From assembly GCF_035510375.1 (NCBI RefSeq), contig NZ_DATKHG010000055.1: a stretch of DNA of 64,000 nucleotides; one strand, 5' to 3'. Origin of the DNA: Paenibacillus_I sp035510375 (GTDB taxonomy: Bacteria > Bacillota > Bacilli > Paenibacillales > Paenibacillaceae). The notes under the pieces are model-generated. The model was given only the letters and a program-made list of their open reading frames with translations. It made no database searches and had not been told where the DNA came from. Both the position numbers and the translations under genes were made by a program. Positions 1-8,262 of this stretch are shown here, one piece after another (the stretch's first letter is position 1; every line of letters begins with the position of its first letter).

Positions 1-1022
1 GCGGCCAGGCGGCCCCGACCCGCATCAATTACACGGAGCCACCTTTTGAAATATTCCGCTCGCTGGAGGGCGTCGATTTCGCGGCGCGCGTCCTGCAGAC
101 CAAAGGCAACGTGGTCATCTCGGGCAGGTCGGCCGGCCAGGGAACGCTGATGGGCATCGACAACGTCGATTTCTCGAAGGTCGCCTGGTTCCGCGATGAC
201 CTGTTCCCGGCGCATCCGTTCCGGTATCTGGACCTTTTGGGCGAATACGAGCAGGCGGCCATCGTCCCGTCCGGCATTGCCGAGAAGTTCCAGTTGAAGC
301 CGGGCGATCTGGTCTCCGTCGGCTTGGGCGACGGTATGATCGAATTCGTCATTGTCGGCATCCTGCCTTATTGGCCGTCGCAATATCCCGATCAGTCACC
401 GTTCGTTATCGCGAATTTGGATTACATTTACGATCAGGTGCCGCTTATTCCCTACGAGGTTTGGCTGAAAATGAAGCCGGACGCCAAGGTGGCGCCGATC
501 GTGACGAAGCTGCTGGACAACGGGATCGAACTCGCTTCGGTGAAAGACGTGCGCTCCGAATTGATTGCGCAGTCGAAGCATCCGACTCGCGGCGGCGTTT
601 TCGGGATTCTCAGCCTCGGCTTCATCGTTTCGGTGCTTGTATCCTTATCCGGCTATCTGCTGTACTGGTTTTTCAACCTGTCTGGGCGCATCGTGCAGTT
701 CGGCGTGCTGCGGGCGATGGGGCTCTCGCGGAAGCAGCTGACCGGCATGCTGCTCCTCGAGCAGCTGTTCACCGGAGGCCTGTCGATCGTGCTCGGGCTG
801 CTGATCGGCAGGGTAACGAGCATCTTGTTCCTGCCGTTCCTGCAGACGAGCGAGAACATCGATAATGCGGTGCCTCCGTTCCGCGTCGTCTTCGAGGAAC
901 AGGATATGCTGCAGCTGTACGGCGTCATCGGCTTCATGCTGTTGACCGGAGCGGGACTTCTCTTCCTGCACATCCGCAGGCTGCGCGTCCATCAAGCGGT
1001 AAAGATGGGGGAGGAGCGTTAG
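1..1022 (+). CDS. FtsX-like ABC transporter permease, C-terminal part (5' end outside window)
   Basis: The reading frame is open from the left edge of the window and stops at 1020-1022, so this is the 3' part of a longer gene. The visible protein begins with a soluble extracytoplasmic portion of about 200 residues. Three hydrophobic segments follow, near 610-680, 745-830 and 905-980, which is the FtsX/MacB permease pattern: an extracellular domain followed by the last membrane helices. The fragment ends with basic residues in the cytoplasm. The ATPase gene starts 3 bases after the stop codon and uses a GGGGGAGG site inside this gene, so the two are translationally linked and probably form one complex. 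The family is clear, but the substrate (lipoprotein, peptide or antibiotic) cannot be told from the fragment. Confidence 0.8.
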   Translation, partial: GQAAPTRINYTEPPFEIFRSLEGVDFAARVLQTKGNVVISGRSAGQGTLMGIDNVDFSKVAWFRDDLFPAHPFRYLDLLGEYEQAAIVPSGIAEKFQLKPGDLVSVGLGDGMIEFVIVGILPYWPSQYPDQSPFVIANLDYIYDQVPLIPYEVWLKMKPDAKVAPIVTKLLDNGIELASVKDVRSELIAQSKHPTRGGVFGILSLGFIVSVLVSLSGYLLYWFFNLSGRIVQFGVLRAMGLSRKQLTGMLLLEQLFTGGLSIVLGLLIGRVTSILFLPFLQTSENIDNAVPPFRVVFEEQDMLQLYGVIGFMLLTGAGLLFLHIRRLRVHQAVKMGEER

Positions 1023-1025
1023 GCC

Positions 1026-1934
<909 letters not shown>

Positions 1935-1938
1935 ATGT

Positions 1939-3462
1939 ATGGAAACGATGAACAAAACCGCCGGTCAACCCGGCAAGCTTCGCCGGCCGCTGCTCGTCAC
2001 CTTGGCGATCGTTATGCTCGGTTCGCTGCTTGCCGCGTGCAGCGGCGCGGGCGAGGGCAGCGGGGCGGAAACGCGCGTGCTGCGGGTCGGGACGCTTTAC
2101 GGCAGCCCGCAGGATGAGGTGTGGTTCCGGCAGCAATATACCGATGCGTATGAACTGATAAATGATAATATCGAAATCGAAATCGTATCCGCCATCGACT
2201 ATAACGAGCAGCGTTTCATGACGCCGGAGGAGCAGAAGAAGCAGCCGGACGTCTACGAAGAGCTGAAAAAAATGCTTACCGGCAACAACCCCGTTGACGT
2301 TATGGTAGTCGACTACAACTACCTGCGGCGCATGGTTCAGGATAACCTGCTGCAGCAGCTCGATCCGCTTATCCAGAAGGACAAATTCGACTTGAGCGAT
2401 TATGTGCCGACGGTCATTGAGGGGATCAAGGCGGTCGGAGACAATAATCTGTACGCGTTGACGCCGACCTTCAGTTCTTCCGCGTTGTTCTATAACAAGA
2501 AGCTGTTCGCCGACGCGGGCGTTCCGGTACCGACCGACGGCATGTTCTGGCCGCAAGTATTCGACCTTGCCGGAAGGGTCGCCAAGGGCGAGGGCAAAGA
2601 CCGCAAATACGGTATCAGCATTAACCGCTGGGGCGGAGACGGGTTCTACGATCTTCAAACGTACACGGGGCCGTTGCAATTGAGGATGTTCGATGAAGCG
2701 GGGGAGAAGATGCTCGTCAATACGCCGCAATGGGAGAAAGTATGGACCGACATCGCCAACCTGTACAAAAACAAGGTAGCGCCGAACATGAACGAGATCC
2801 AGACGGATATGCCGGCTCCGGAGCCGGGCCAGCCGTATAACCCGTATCAGGGCGACTTGTTCATGAGCGGCCGGGTGGCGATGATGGTTGCGGAGTTCGG
2901 CTATATCACGGAGCTTGCGCAAGCGAAGGAAGCCGAAGGCAAGCTCGAGGGCTTTACGGCGGTTGACTGGGACGTCGTTACGGTGCCGCAGTTCGAGGAA
3001 GCGCCGGGCGTCGGAGCGATGATCGGGCTCAACTCGCTGATGGGCATCAACAGCAAGGCGCCGAATCCGGACGACGCTTGGGAATTCGTAAAGTTCATGA
3101 ACAGCAAGGAATGGGCGAAGCTGAAGTCCCGCAGCATGTGGGAGATGACGGCGCGCAAGGAATTCCTGAAGCCGAAGGACGGCCAGACGTTTAATATCGA
3201 CGCCTTTACGAAGCTGAAGCCGATCCCGCCGCAGAGCGCCAATCTGGAGAAGCTGTACCGCGAGAAGCCGAACATCTGGCAGGTGCAAAATATCGGCCAG
3301 CCGCTGTTCCAGGAGGTTATGAAAGGCACCAAGACGGTGAAAGAGGCGCTTGCCCAATGGGAAACCCAAGGCAACGCAATGCTGCAGCAAATCAAAACGA
3401 ATCCGGACGGCCCGCTGAATCCGATCGAGGGCGGTGTCGGGGCGGACATTTACAGCAAATAA
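1939..3462 (+). CDS. Extracellular solute-binding lipoprotein, family 1
   Basis: The start at 1939 is chosen because GGAGGGG lies 7 bases upstream and because it gives an immediate lipoprotein signal: basic residues, a hydrophobic stretch and the lipobox LAAC near residues 30-33. The frame is open further upstream, but that part overlaps the ATPase gene. The mature protein of about 475 residues shows the family-1 pattern: an N-terminal Rossmann-like lobe, the ALTPTFSSSALFYNKKLF strand with FYNKKLFADAGV, and a C-terminal lobe with DDAWEFVKFM, typical of the last helices of sugar-type binding proteins. It should be anchored on the outer face of the membrane. Its position directly behind an FtsX/LolD-type transporter is unusual, since these binding proteins usually accompany MalF/MalG-type permeases. 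The ligand is unknown. Confidence 0.88.
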   Translation: METMNKTAGQPGKLRRPLLVTLAIVMLGSLLAACSGAGEGSGAETRVLRVGTLYGSPQDEVWFRQQYTDAYELINDNIEIEIVSAIDYNEQRFMTPEEQKKQPDVYEELKKMLTGNNPVDVMVVDYNYLRRMVQDNLLQQLDPLIQKDKFDLSDYVPTVIEGIKAVGDNNLYALTPTFSSSALFYNKKLFADAGVPVPTDGMFWPQVFDLAGRVAKGEGKDRKYGISINRWGGDGFYDLQTYTGPLQLRMFDEAGEKMLVNTPQWEKVWTDIANLYKNKVAPNMNEIQTDMPAPEPGQPYNPYQGDLFMSGRVAMMVAEFGYITELAQAKEAEGKLEGFTAVDWDVVTVPQFEEAPGVGAMIGLNSLMGINSKAPNPDDAWEFVKFMNSKEWAKLKSRSMWEMTARKEFLKPKDGQTFNIDAFTKLKPIPPQSANLEKLYREKPNIWQVQNIGQPLFQEVMKGTKTVKEALAQWETQGNAMLQQIKTNPDGPLNPIEGGVGADIYSK

Positions 3463-3476
3463 TCGCCATATGGTAC

Positions 3477-3518
3477 AACCGCGGCAAGGCGCTTTAAGGC
3501 GTCCTTGCCGCGGTTTTT
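3477..3518. terminator. Intrinsic terminator between convergent genes
   Basis: AACCGCGGCAAGG pairs with CCTTGCCGCGGTT around a short interrupted loop, and a run of T follows at 3514-3518. It ends the ABC transporter/binding protein transcript; the start of the stem carries AA on the other strand, so it may also stop yjcG. Confidence 0.88.
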
Positions 3519-3538
3519 AGGTCTGATTGCGGTCCGGG

Positions 3539-4054
3539 CTAGCTGCCGGAGAGTCGAAACGTCCGGTAAATGCTCCATACGCCGCCTTCGTCGGCTGTAA
3601 GAAGGTGTACCGCGTCGATGGCCGATTCATAGTCAAGCGGCCGATTCCGCAAGCTTCCGTACAAATCGTTCAGCTCATCCGCCGAGAGACCACGTCCAAG
3701 CGTGACGTGCGGCGTGTACACGTAAGCGGCTTGTTCCACCGTCAGAACGCCCTGGCAAACGGCCTTATGCAGATTGACCATCGGCTCGGGATCCCGCAGC
3801 GCCATGTATACGACATGGCTGGCGGGATAGAAGCTGGATATCCGGTTGAAGCGGACGGTGAACGGACCGACCGTTCGCGCTGCCGATTCGAGCTGCAAGA
3901 TGGCCTCGGCGGCCTGGTCGCCGGTCCATCTCTCGGCCTCGCGCACCGTCAGATGCGGGGGAATAAGCGAGTATTGCGCATCATACCTTTTGCGGTAGCT
4001 GTCTGCGAAAGACTGAACCTCGGGCGCAGGAAATACGGCGATTCCGTAACGCAT
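3539..4054 (-). CDS. yjcG: 2H (LigT-like) phosphoesterase, YjcG family
   Basis: This 171-residue protein carries the two H-x-T motifs of the 2H phosphoesterase superfamily: HLT at residues 34-36 (in SLIPPHLTVRE) and HVT at 116-118 (in YTPHVTLGR). Length, the opening MRYGIAVFP and the phrase SYRKRYDAQYSLIPPHLT match what is known of Bacillus subtilis YjcG. The superfamily acts on 2',3'-cyclic phosphates or 2'-5' bonds in RNA and nucleotides; the substrate of YjcG itself is not settled. A GGGAGG site lies upstream of the ATG. It stands alone, convergent with the binding-protein gene, and looks intact. Confidence 0.88.
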   Translation of the reverse strand: MRYGIAVFPAPEVQSFADSYRKRYDAQYSLIPPHLTVREAERWTGDQAAEAILQLESAARTVGPFTVRFNRISSFYPASHVVYMALRDPEPMVNLHKAVCQGVLTVEQAAYVYTPHVTLGRGLSADELNDLYGSLRNRPLDYESAIDAVHLLTADEGGVWSIYRTFRLSGS

Positions 4055-4211
4055 GGCGATCGACCTCCCGGTGATGATGTCTTAACATCATTATAAACCG
4101 ATTTTGCTTGATTTTCCCGAATTCCGGGTATTCTAATACAAACACGGGTCCGTCTTTTTCAGATTGGACGCCTGTAGAAACGGAAACAAGCATGCTTAAG
4201 GGGGATATCAA

Positions 4212-4376
4212 GTGCGCTGGATTTACTGGGTGCGTTTGTACGAGACGAAATTCCAGGCGGGCTGCCTCGTGAAACGGATGGAGAACGACTGGTGGGTTTA
4301 CGGCTACGATTGCCCTCGGGAGATCGAGGTGTTCAAATCGAGGAGAGGGCGTTATGGTGTACGTTTCCTGCAGTAA
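4212..4376 (+). CDS. Small uncharacterised protein (54 aa)
   Basis: This short frame starts with GTG preceded by AAGGGGG with 8 bases of spacing. The product is rich in aromatic and basic residues (RWIYWVRLYE, ENDWWVYGYD) and has two cysteines; it has no membrane segment or signal peptide. I do not recognise a family. Support comes from the ribosome binding site, protein-like composition and a position in the gap between yjcG and the tRNA cluster that nothing else explains. It could be a remnant rather than a functional gene. Confidence 0.4.
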   Translation: MRWIYWVRLYETKFQAGCLVKRMENDWWVYGYDCPREIEVFKSRRGRYGVRFLQ

Positions 4377-4417
4377 AGGCATGGTAAAGGGATGAAGATT
4401 TGGGGCCAAAAGAGACC

Positions 4418-4447
4418 TTGACTTGAGCTTGGGGGCTATAGTATAGT
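4418..4447 (+). promoter_or_regulatory. Sigma-A-type promoter of the tRNA cluster
   Basis: TTGACT at 4418-4423 and TATAGT at 4442-4447 are 18 bases apart and lie about 45 bases upstream of the first tRNA. A second TATAGT five bases earlier gives a spacing that is too short. Confidence 0.7.
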
Positions 4448-4489
4448 TAAGTTTGTCGCCATTCATTAATGCTTCATATATGGTACCAT

Positions 4490-4566
<77 letters not shown>

Positions 4567-4591
4567 AACTTCCAATCATGGAACCCTTAAC

Positions 4592-4668
4592 GGGCCCTTA
4601 GCTCAGTTGGTTAGAGCGGTCGGCTCATAACCGATTGGTCGGGGGTTCGAGTCCCTCAGGGCCCACCA
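4592..4668 (+). tRNA. tRNA with CAT anticodon, probably tRNA-Ile2 (lysidine-modified)
   Basis: A 77-base cloverleaf with encoded CCA. The anticodon is CAT, but the acceptor stem GGGCCCT gives C4-G69 and C5-G68 pairs and the loop context is GGCTCATAACC. Both resemble tRNA-Ile2, whose wobble C is changed to lysidine by TilS so that it reads AUA, rather than elongator tRNA-Met. The tRNA call itself is certain; the Ile2 identity is an inference. Confidence 0.93.
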
Positions 4669-4685
4669 TGTATGAACCATTCCTT

Positions 4686-4774
4686 GCCGGGGTGGCGGAA
4701 CTGGCAGACGCACAGGACTTAAAATCCTGCGGGTGGTGACACCCGTACGGGTTCGATTCCCGTCCTCGGCACCA
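4686..4774 (+). tRNA. tRNA-Leu (TAA)
   Basis: This 89-base tRNA has the long variable arm of class II tRNAs (GGGTGGTGACACCC), the anticodon TAA in CTTAAAA, and an encoded CCA end. It is the last member of the cluster and marks the left edge of an AT-richer segment. Confidence 0.95.
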
Positions 4775-4998
4775 TTAGTTTTTTACGACAAGCAGATGAA
4801 CATCCCCTTATGTGTTTGTTAAACGCATGGGTAAAAAATGAAATATTTATCCTACGTGTCGGTGACGTCGGGATACATGAAAACAGCGCCTCTTAACCGC
4901 ACTTTATTCGGTTGAATCCGAATATTATGCGGGGGAGGTGTTTTTCATGCGCACAAGTACGAAGCCAGTATGAAGGAAAATATGGCTGTCAAGCCCTG
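4775..4998. other. Intergenic stretch between tRNA-Leu and the methyltransferase gene
   Basis: There is no gene of convincing length. A strong GGGGGAGGTG site at 4931-4940 precedes ATG at 4947, but the frame stops after 8 codons, so it is either a short leader peptide or the cut 5' end of a lost gene. An inverted repeat (CAAGCCCT/AGGGCTTG, 4990-5016) overlaps the stop codon of the methyltransferase; it lacks a T run, so a terminator role is doubtful. Confidence 0.5.
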
Positions 4999-6741
4999 CT
5001 ACAAAAGAAGGGCTTGGCTGTTTAACATTTCAATAAACACCTGGTAATGATCTTCGCTGATTTGCGCGGTAACGAGTACGGATCGGTGAGGCTCGAGTAC
5101 ATTTTGGATTTCGGAGAAGCTAGTGCGCTCGGCCGCCTTGTATAAATCGATACGCATTAGGATGTCTTTGGTGTACGGCCGTTTCTCGTCCAGAAACACG
5201 ACCGATTGCAGGAAGTCTTGCGCAATTGAACTGTTGAGTACCGCAAAGGTAAATACCGCCGATTGGATGTCGGCAAAAGACAGGAAGTAGCAGGTGTCGT
5301 CCAGCATGACCGGTTTGTCGTTCATGGGCAGCACCAACGTGAAAGCCGAGTTTTTGTACATGCCGGAGATGGCGACCTTGTATTTGGAGAAAGAATATTC
5401 TCCGGCGCCAAAGATCGAAAAATCGGGTTTTCCTTTATAGATGCTCGACTTTCGGGCATCGAACAAACTTTTATGGTCCATTAAATATTGCCAGAGCTTC
5501 GGGGATTCTTTTGCGATGAATGATGTGTCCGCTCCGATGCTTTTTTGCGTAACGATGACTTTTTTGCGGGGCGGCTGCGTCACAACACCTGACTTTAGAT
5601 CCGAGCTCTTTAACAAGTCAAATACCAGATTGTCTTCGACTTCAACCGTTTCTTTGAGTTTGTTGGTCAGCGTTGCGCCAAGCGAATCCAGTTCCATCAC
5701 GCTCGAACAGTCGTGTTTGATGCCGGACCGCCAGGTGAACTGCGAGCAATCGTCAATGACGGATGAATTCGCATATTTATCGATGTTGGACACGAACTTA
5801 TGATTAAACCATCCGAACGATGAAATTTCGGCATCCGGTTCATCCAGCTTATAAGTGCGGCAAACCGGTTTCTCCGTGCTTGTTCCGAATTTTACAACGA
5901 ATAGGGAGGCATCCGCAGCCGCATTAAAGTCCTTTTTGGCATCGATATTCAAAAGCTTTAGATCCGAAATGTTGAAGTTTCGCTTCGGCAGGTCGTGCAC
6001 GATTTTTTTCGCCACCGAGTTTTTGCAAAGCATCGCCAGCGTGCCTTTGCCGTTTTTAAACGTCTCCAGCATCAATAAAATGATGTACTCGCAAATATCG
6101 AAATTGCTTTTGCCCGTAAGGGCGTCCAAGCCTTTGTATTCTTTGAAATTTTGTTTCTTGGGAAGATTGCTTGATTCGAGGCTTCCCAGTTCCGCATTTG
6201 TAATCCACGGAGGGTTGCCGACGATTAAAAGTTCTTGCCCTGAATCGGGAAGGCTCTTGTCAAAATCATGGGTGAAAATATCATCGTGAAACAGCCGGGT
6301 TTCGGGTCTTTTTGAGGCCGGGTCCGTCAACGCTTGCCGGAGTATATTTTTTTTGGTCAGCCAATAGTAGCTTTTTTGAATCTCTACGCCGTAAACGGTT
6401 TGCACAGCCGGAAAATAGTGCGTGGCGCTGGCTATGAAATTGCCTTTTCCAAAGGTCGGTTCGATGACGATTGACGGATTCAGATTCAAAAAATCCCGCA
6501 AATAGCGGCATACCTGATTGCTCAGGTGAACGGGGGTCTGAAAATCTCCGAATTTTCTGTCGGAACGAAAAACTTCGTTCATGTCCGAAGCTCTGAACGC
6601 CTTCAGGTCGTCCCCCGACTCAAAAAAATCCAAAATCCCTGTCAGCGCAAACAGCTTTTCGTTCATCTCTTCAATGTCTGCCGACGAATGCATCAGCTCT
6701 TGCATCCTTGATTCCATCGGGAGATTGCTTTCTTCAATCAT
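4999..6741 (-). CDS. Solitary N6-adenine DNA methyltransferase
   Basis: The product has 580 residues. DFQTPVHLSNQV near 65-77 is typical of the region before the methylase fold. SIVIEPTFGKGNFI near 95-108 is the AdoMet-binding motif I, and LLIVGNPPWITNAEL near 170-185 holds the catalytic NPPW motif of N6-adenine (or N4-cytosine) methyltransferases. The C-terminal half would recognise the DNA target. No restriction endonuclease or specificity subunit lies beside it, so it is an orphan enzyme, or it was carried in alone. Base composition is clearly AT-richer than the surrounding genes and the gene follows a tRNA cluster, both signs of horizontal transfer. The ATG start has only a weak GAGAG site. 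Confidence 0.82.
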   Translation of the reverse strand: MIEESNLPMESRMQELMHSSADIEEMNEKLFALTGILDFFESGDDLKAFRASDMNEVFRSDRKFGDFQTPVHLSNQVCRYLRDFLNLNPSIVIEPTFGKGNFIASATHYFPAVQTVYGVEIQKSYYWLTKKNILRQALTDPASKRPETRLFHDDIFTHDFDKSLPDSGQELLIVGNPPWITNAELGSLESSNLPKKQNFKEYKGLDALTGKSNFDICEYIILLMLETFKNGKGTLAMLCKNSVAKKIVHDLPKRNFNISDLKLLNIDAKKDFNAAADASLFVVKFGTSTEKPVCRTYKLDEPDAEISSFGWFNHKFVSNIDKYANSSVIDDCSQFTWRSGIKHDCSSVMELDSLGATLTNKLKETVEVEDNLVFDLLKSSDLKSGVVTQPPRKKVIVTQKSIGADTSFIAKESPKLWQYLMDHKSLFDARKSSIYKGKPDFSIFGAGEYSFSKYKVAISGMYKNSAFTLVLPMNDKPVMLDDTCYFLSFADIQSAVFTFAVLNSSIAQDFLQSVVFLDEKRPYTKDILMRIDLYKAAERTSFSEIQNVLEPHRSVLVTAQISEDHYQVFIEMLNSQALLL

Positions 6742-6850
6742 ATGATTTCACGATTCACTCTCTCAAAGTTGAAGGATGTACCGATTACCATGATACCACA
6801 AGGAGCGGGGGAAGGTATCAAAATCCTGCGCTGTTAAGGCAAAAACGCGA

Positions 6851-6880
6851 TTTGTCGATTTATTTCGTGAAATTTCGACA
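6851..6880 (+). promoter_or_regulatory. Possible operator: short direct repeats upstream of the agr-like cassette
   Basis: TTTGTCGA, TTTCGTGA and TTTCGACA follow one another at 12- and 10-base steps immediately upstream of the -35 box. LytTR proteins bind pairs of short imperfect direct repeats, and the cassette ends with a LytTR gene, so self-regulation is plausible. This is pattern reading only. Confidence 0.3.
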
Positions 6881-6909
6881 TTGATTAGAATGAATATACG
6901 AAATATAAT
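6881..6909 (+). promoter_or_regulatory. Sigma-A promoter of the agr-like cassette
   Basis: TTGATT at 6881-6886 and a perfect TATAAT at 6904-6909 are separated by 17 bases, about 40 bases ahead of the first gene. Confidence 0.75.
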
Positions 6910-6947
6910 GAGAGTAAATAAAGCCCAAGTAGAGGGGACGCCAAGTC

Positions 6948-7619
6948 GTGGATTATGTTATATTTTTGGTAGGCTCTTTCTTAGAATATTTTGCCGCATT
7001 AGTACTTATGTTTGCTTTATTTCGCTTCCGCTTTGATCCGAGAGTGTTCTTAAACTTTGCGTTGATCTCTTTTATGATGAGCCATGTTTCCTACTTCACC
7101 CGGCTGAACCCGGAGATAGGCGATATGTCCTCCTACATTCAGCTCATTTTGTTTATCGTTATCCTATGCTTATTGTTCCGGGTGTCGATATTTTATTCTA
7201 TCATTATGAATTTCGCCGCGTTTGTTGCCGGTTTTGTTCTTCAGGGGATTGTGTTTTTCGTAATCTTTAATCAGATGAGCGGAATCACTTTATCCGAGCT
7301 GCAAGGCAATCAACTGCTGCTGACAACGCTGATGATTGTAACCTCTATGTTCTCGCTGGCAATCAGCCGTACATTGTATGTCATGAACTGGAATTTTGAT
7401 TTTGTACCTACCTCTAACCGCACCAACGTCACAATCAAAGGGTACAATGCGATCATACTGGTGATCATCATTTTATCCATCTCGATTACGGCCATCACCT
7501 CCTATTTCTTTCGTTTCAAGTATGACGTCTATGTTGTTTATTCCATTCTCGTTTTTGTTATTTCTCTTCCGATTTTCTTGTACTATGCGGTAAGAAAGGA
7601 TTTTGACGATGCTTCGTAA
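6948..7619 (+). CDS. Polytopic membrane protein resembling an AgrC-type sensor region without a kinase
   Basis: The gene starts with GTG behind AGAGGGGA and encodes 223 residues, almost all hydrophobic, with about six membrane segments separated by short loops. There is no histidine kinase or ATPase domain: the frame ends naturally after VRKDFDDAS and overlaps the start of the agrB-like gene. Size and topology match the membrane sensor half of AgrC-type receptors. Its place at the head of an operon with AgrB, a signal peptide and a LytTR regulator suggests a receptor or exporter for the peptide. No conserved motif names the family, so the function is inferred from context. Base composition is AT-rich, like the rest of the insert. 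Confidence 0.7.
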   Translation: MDYVIFLVGSFLEYFAALVLMFALFRFRFDPRVFLNFALISFMMSHVSYFTRLNPEIGDMSSYIQLILFIVILCLLFRVSIFYSIIMNFAAFVAGFVLQGIVFFVIFNQMSGITLSELQGNQLLLTTLMIVTSMFSLAISRTLYVMNWNFDFVPTSNRTNVTIKGYNAIILVIIILSISITAITSYFFRFKYDVYVVYSILVFVISLPIFLYYAVRKDFDDAS

Positions 7620-8124
7620 AGTCGCGACTTCCTTACACAATCGTATGAACGGCAGCGGTGTCGCAGCGCCGTCGGTCGATGTTATCGTTTATGCGCTTGA
7701 TATTGCAACAAATACGTTGGCCATCATTGTGCTTTCTCTGATCGCCGGGTTGATTACGGGTGAGGCGGGTGAAACTGCGCTCACCTTAATCGTGTTTGCA
7801 TTCATTCGCTATTTAAGCGGCGGTTATCACCTGAAATCGGGCGTTTATTGCATCATCCTATCCACCGTGCTGGTTTCTCTAATGCCCCACATTCATCTCA
7901 CGCCTGCCTGGACTTACGCATTAAATGGTTTGGCTTTGGGTTTATTTATGATCTTTGCGCCGGCCAATCTTGACAAGCACGCCAGAATTTCTCCTAAACA
8001 TTACCCTTTGCTTAAGGTCGTTTCATCAATGATCGTCGCGTTGAATTTCTGGATCGCTTACGATCTGTTGGCCGTTATTTTCTTCGTACAAGCGATCTCT
8101 CTTCCTTTTCGGGAAAGGAGGTGA
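7609..8124 (+). CDS. agrB: AgrB-family accessory gene regulator (autoinducer prepeptide protease)
   Basis: ATG at 7609 is chosen over an in-frame TTG at 7603 because AAAGGA at 7595-7600 is 8 bases from the ATG; the start overlaps the end of the previous gene. The 171-residue membrane protein contains RYLSGGYHLKSGVYC, with the catalytic pair His74 and Cys81. The spacing of 7 is the same as in AgrB, the cysteine endopeptidase that cuts the AgrD propeptide and forms the (thio)lactone ring. Four to five further hydrophobic segments follow. The next gene, 5 bases downstream, encodes the probable substrate. Confidence 0.92.
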   Translation: MLRKVATSLHNRMNGSGVAAPSVDVIVYALDIATNTLAIIVLSLIAGLITGEAGETALTLIVFAFIRYLSGGYHLKSGVYCIILSTVLVSLMPHIHLTPAWTYALNGLALGLFMIFAPANLDKHARISPKHYPLLKVVSSMIVALNFWIAYDLLAVIFFVQAISLPFRERR

Positions 8125-8129
8125 AAACT

Positions 8130-8261
8130 ATGAAAAAACAGGCATATCAACTGCTTGCGACCGGCATCATCGCATTGGCTTCCGCTTTTGTTCTGATGGG
8201 CTCTTATTACTTTGCCAACAAACCGGAAATCCCAGCTGAACTGAGAAAAGAGGGCGTATAA
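8130..8261 (+). CDS. AgrD-like cyclic lactone autoinducer propeptide (43 aa, serine in place of cysteine)
   Basis: The best ribosome binding site of the cassette (AAAGGAGG) precedes an ATG that opens a 43-codon gene. The product has a basic start (MKKQAYQ), an amphipathic/hydrophobic leader, then GSYYFANKPEIPAELRKEG. Aligned by eye with clostridial AgrD peptides, whose signal core is a five-residue ring followed by a polar residue, a P and an acidic tail with PxxL-type spacing, the core here is SYYFA followed by NKPEIPAEL. There is no cysteine anywhere, so a ring would be closed as a lactone through Ser25 instead of a thiolactone. Ring size and residues are inference; the AgrB neighbour and leader-core-tail layout are visible. 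Confidence 0.82.
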   Translation: MKKQAYQLLATGIIALASAFVLMGSYYFANKPEIPAELRKEGV

Positions 8262-8262
8262 C

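Noticed and set aside
4990..5016. Terminator for the methyltransferase gene
   Set aside because: The inverted repeat overlaps the coding end and is not followed by a T run on the minus strand.
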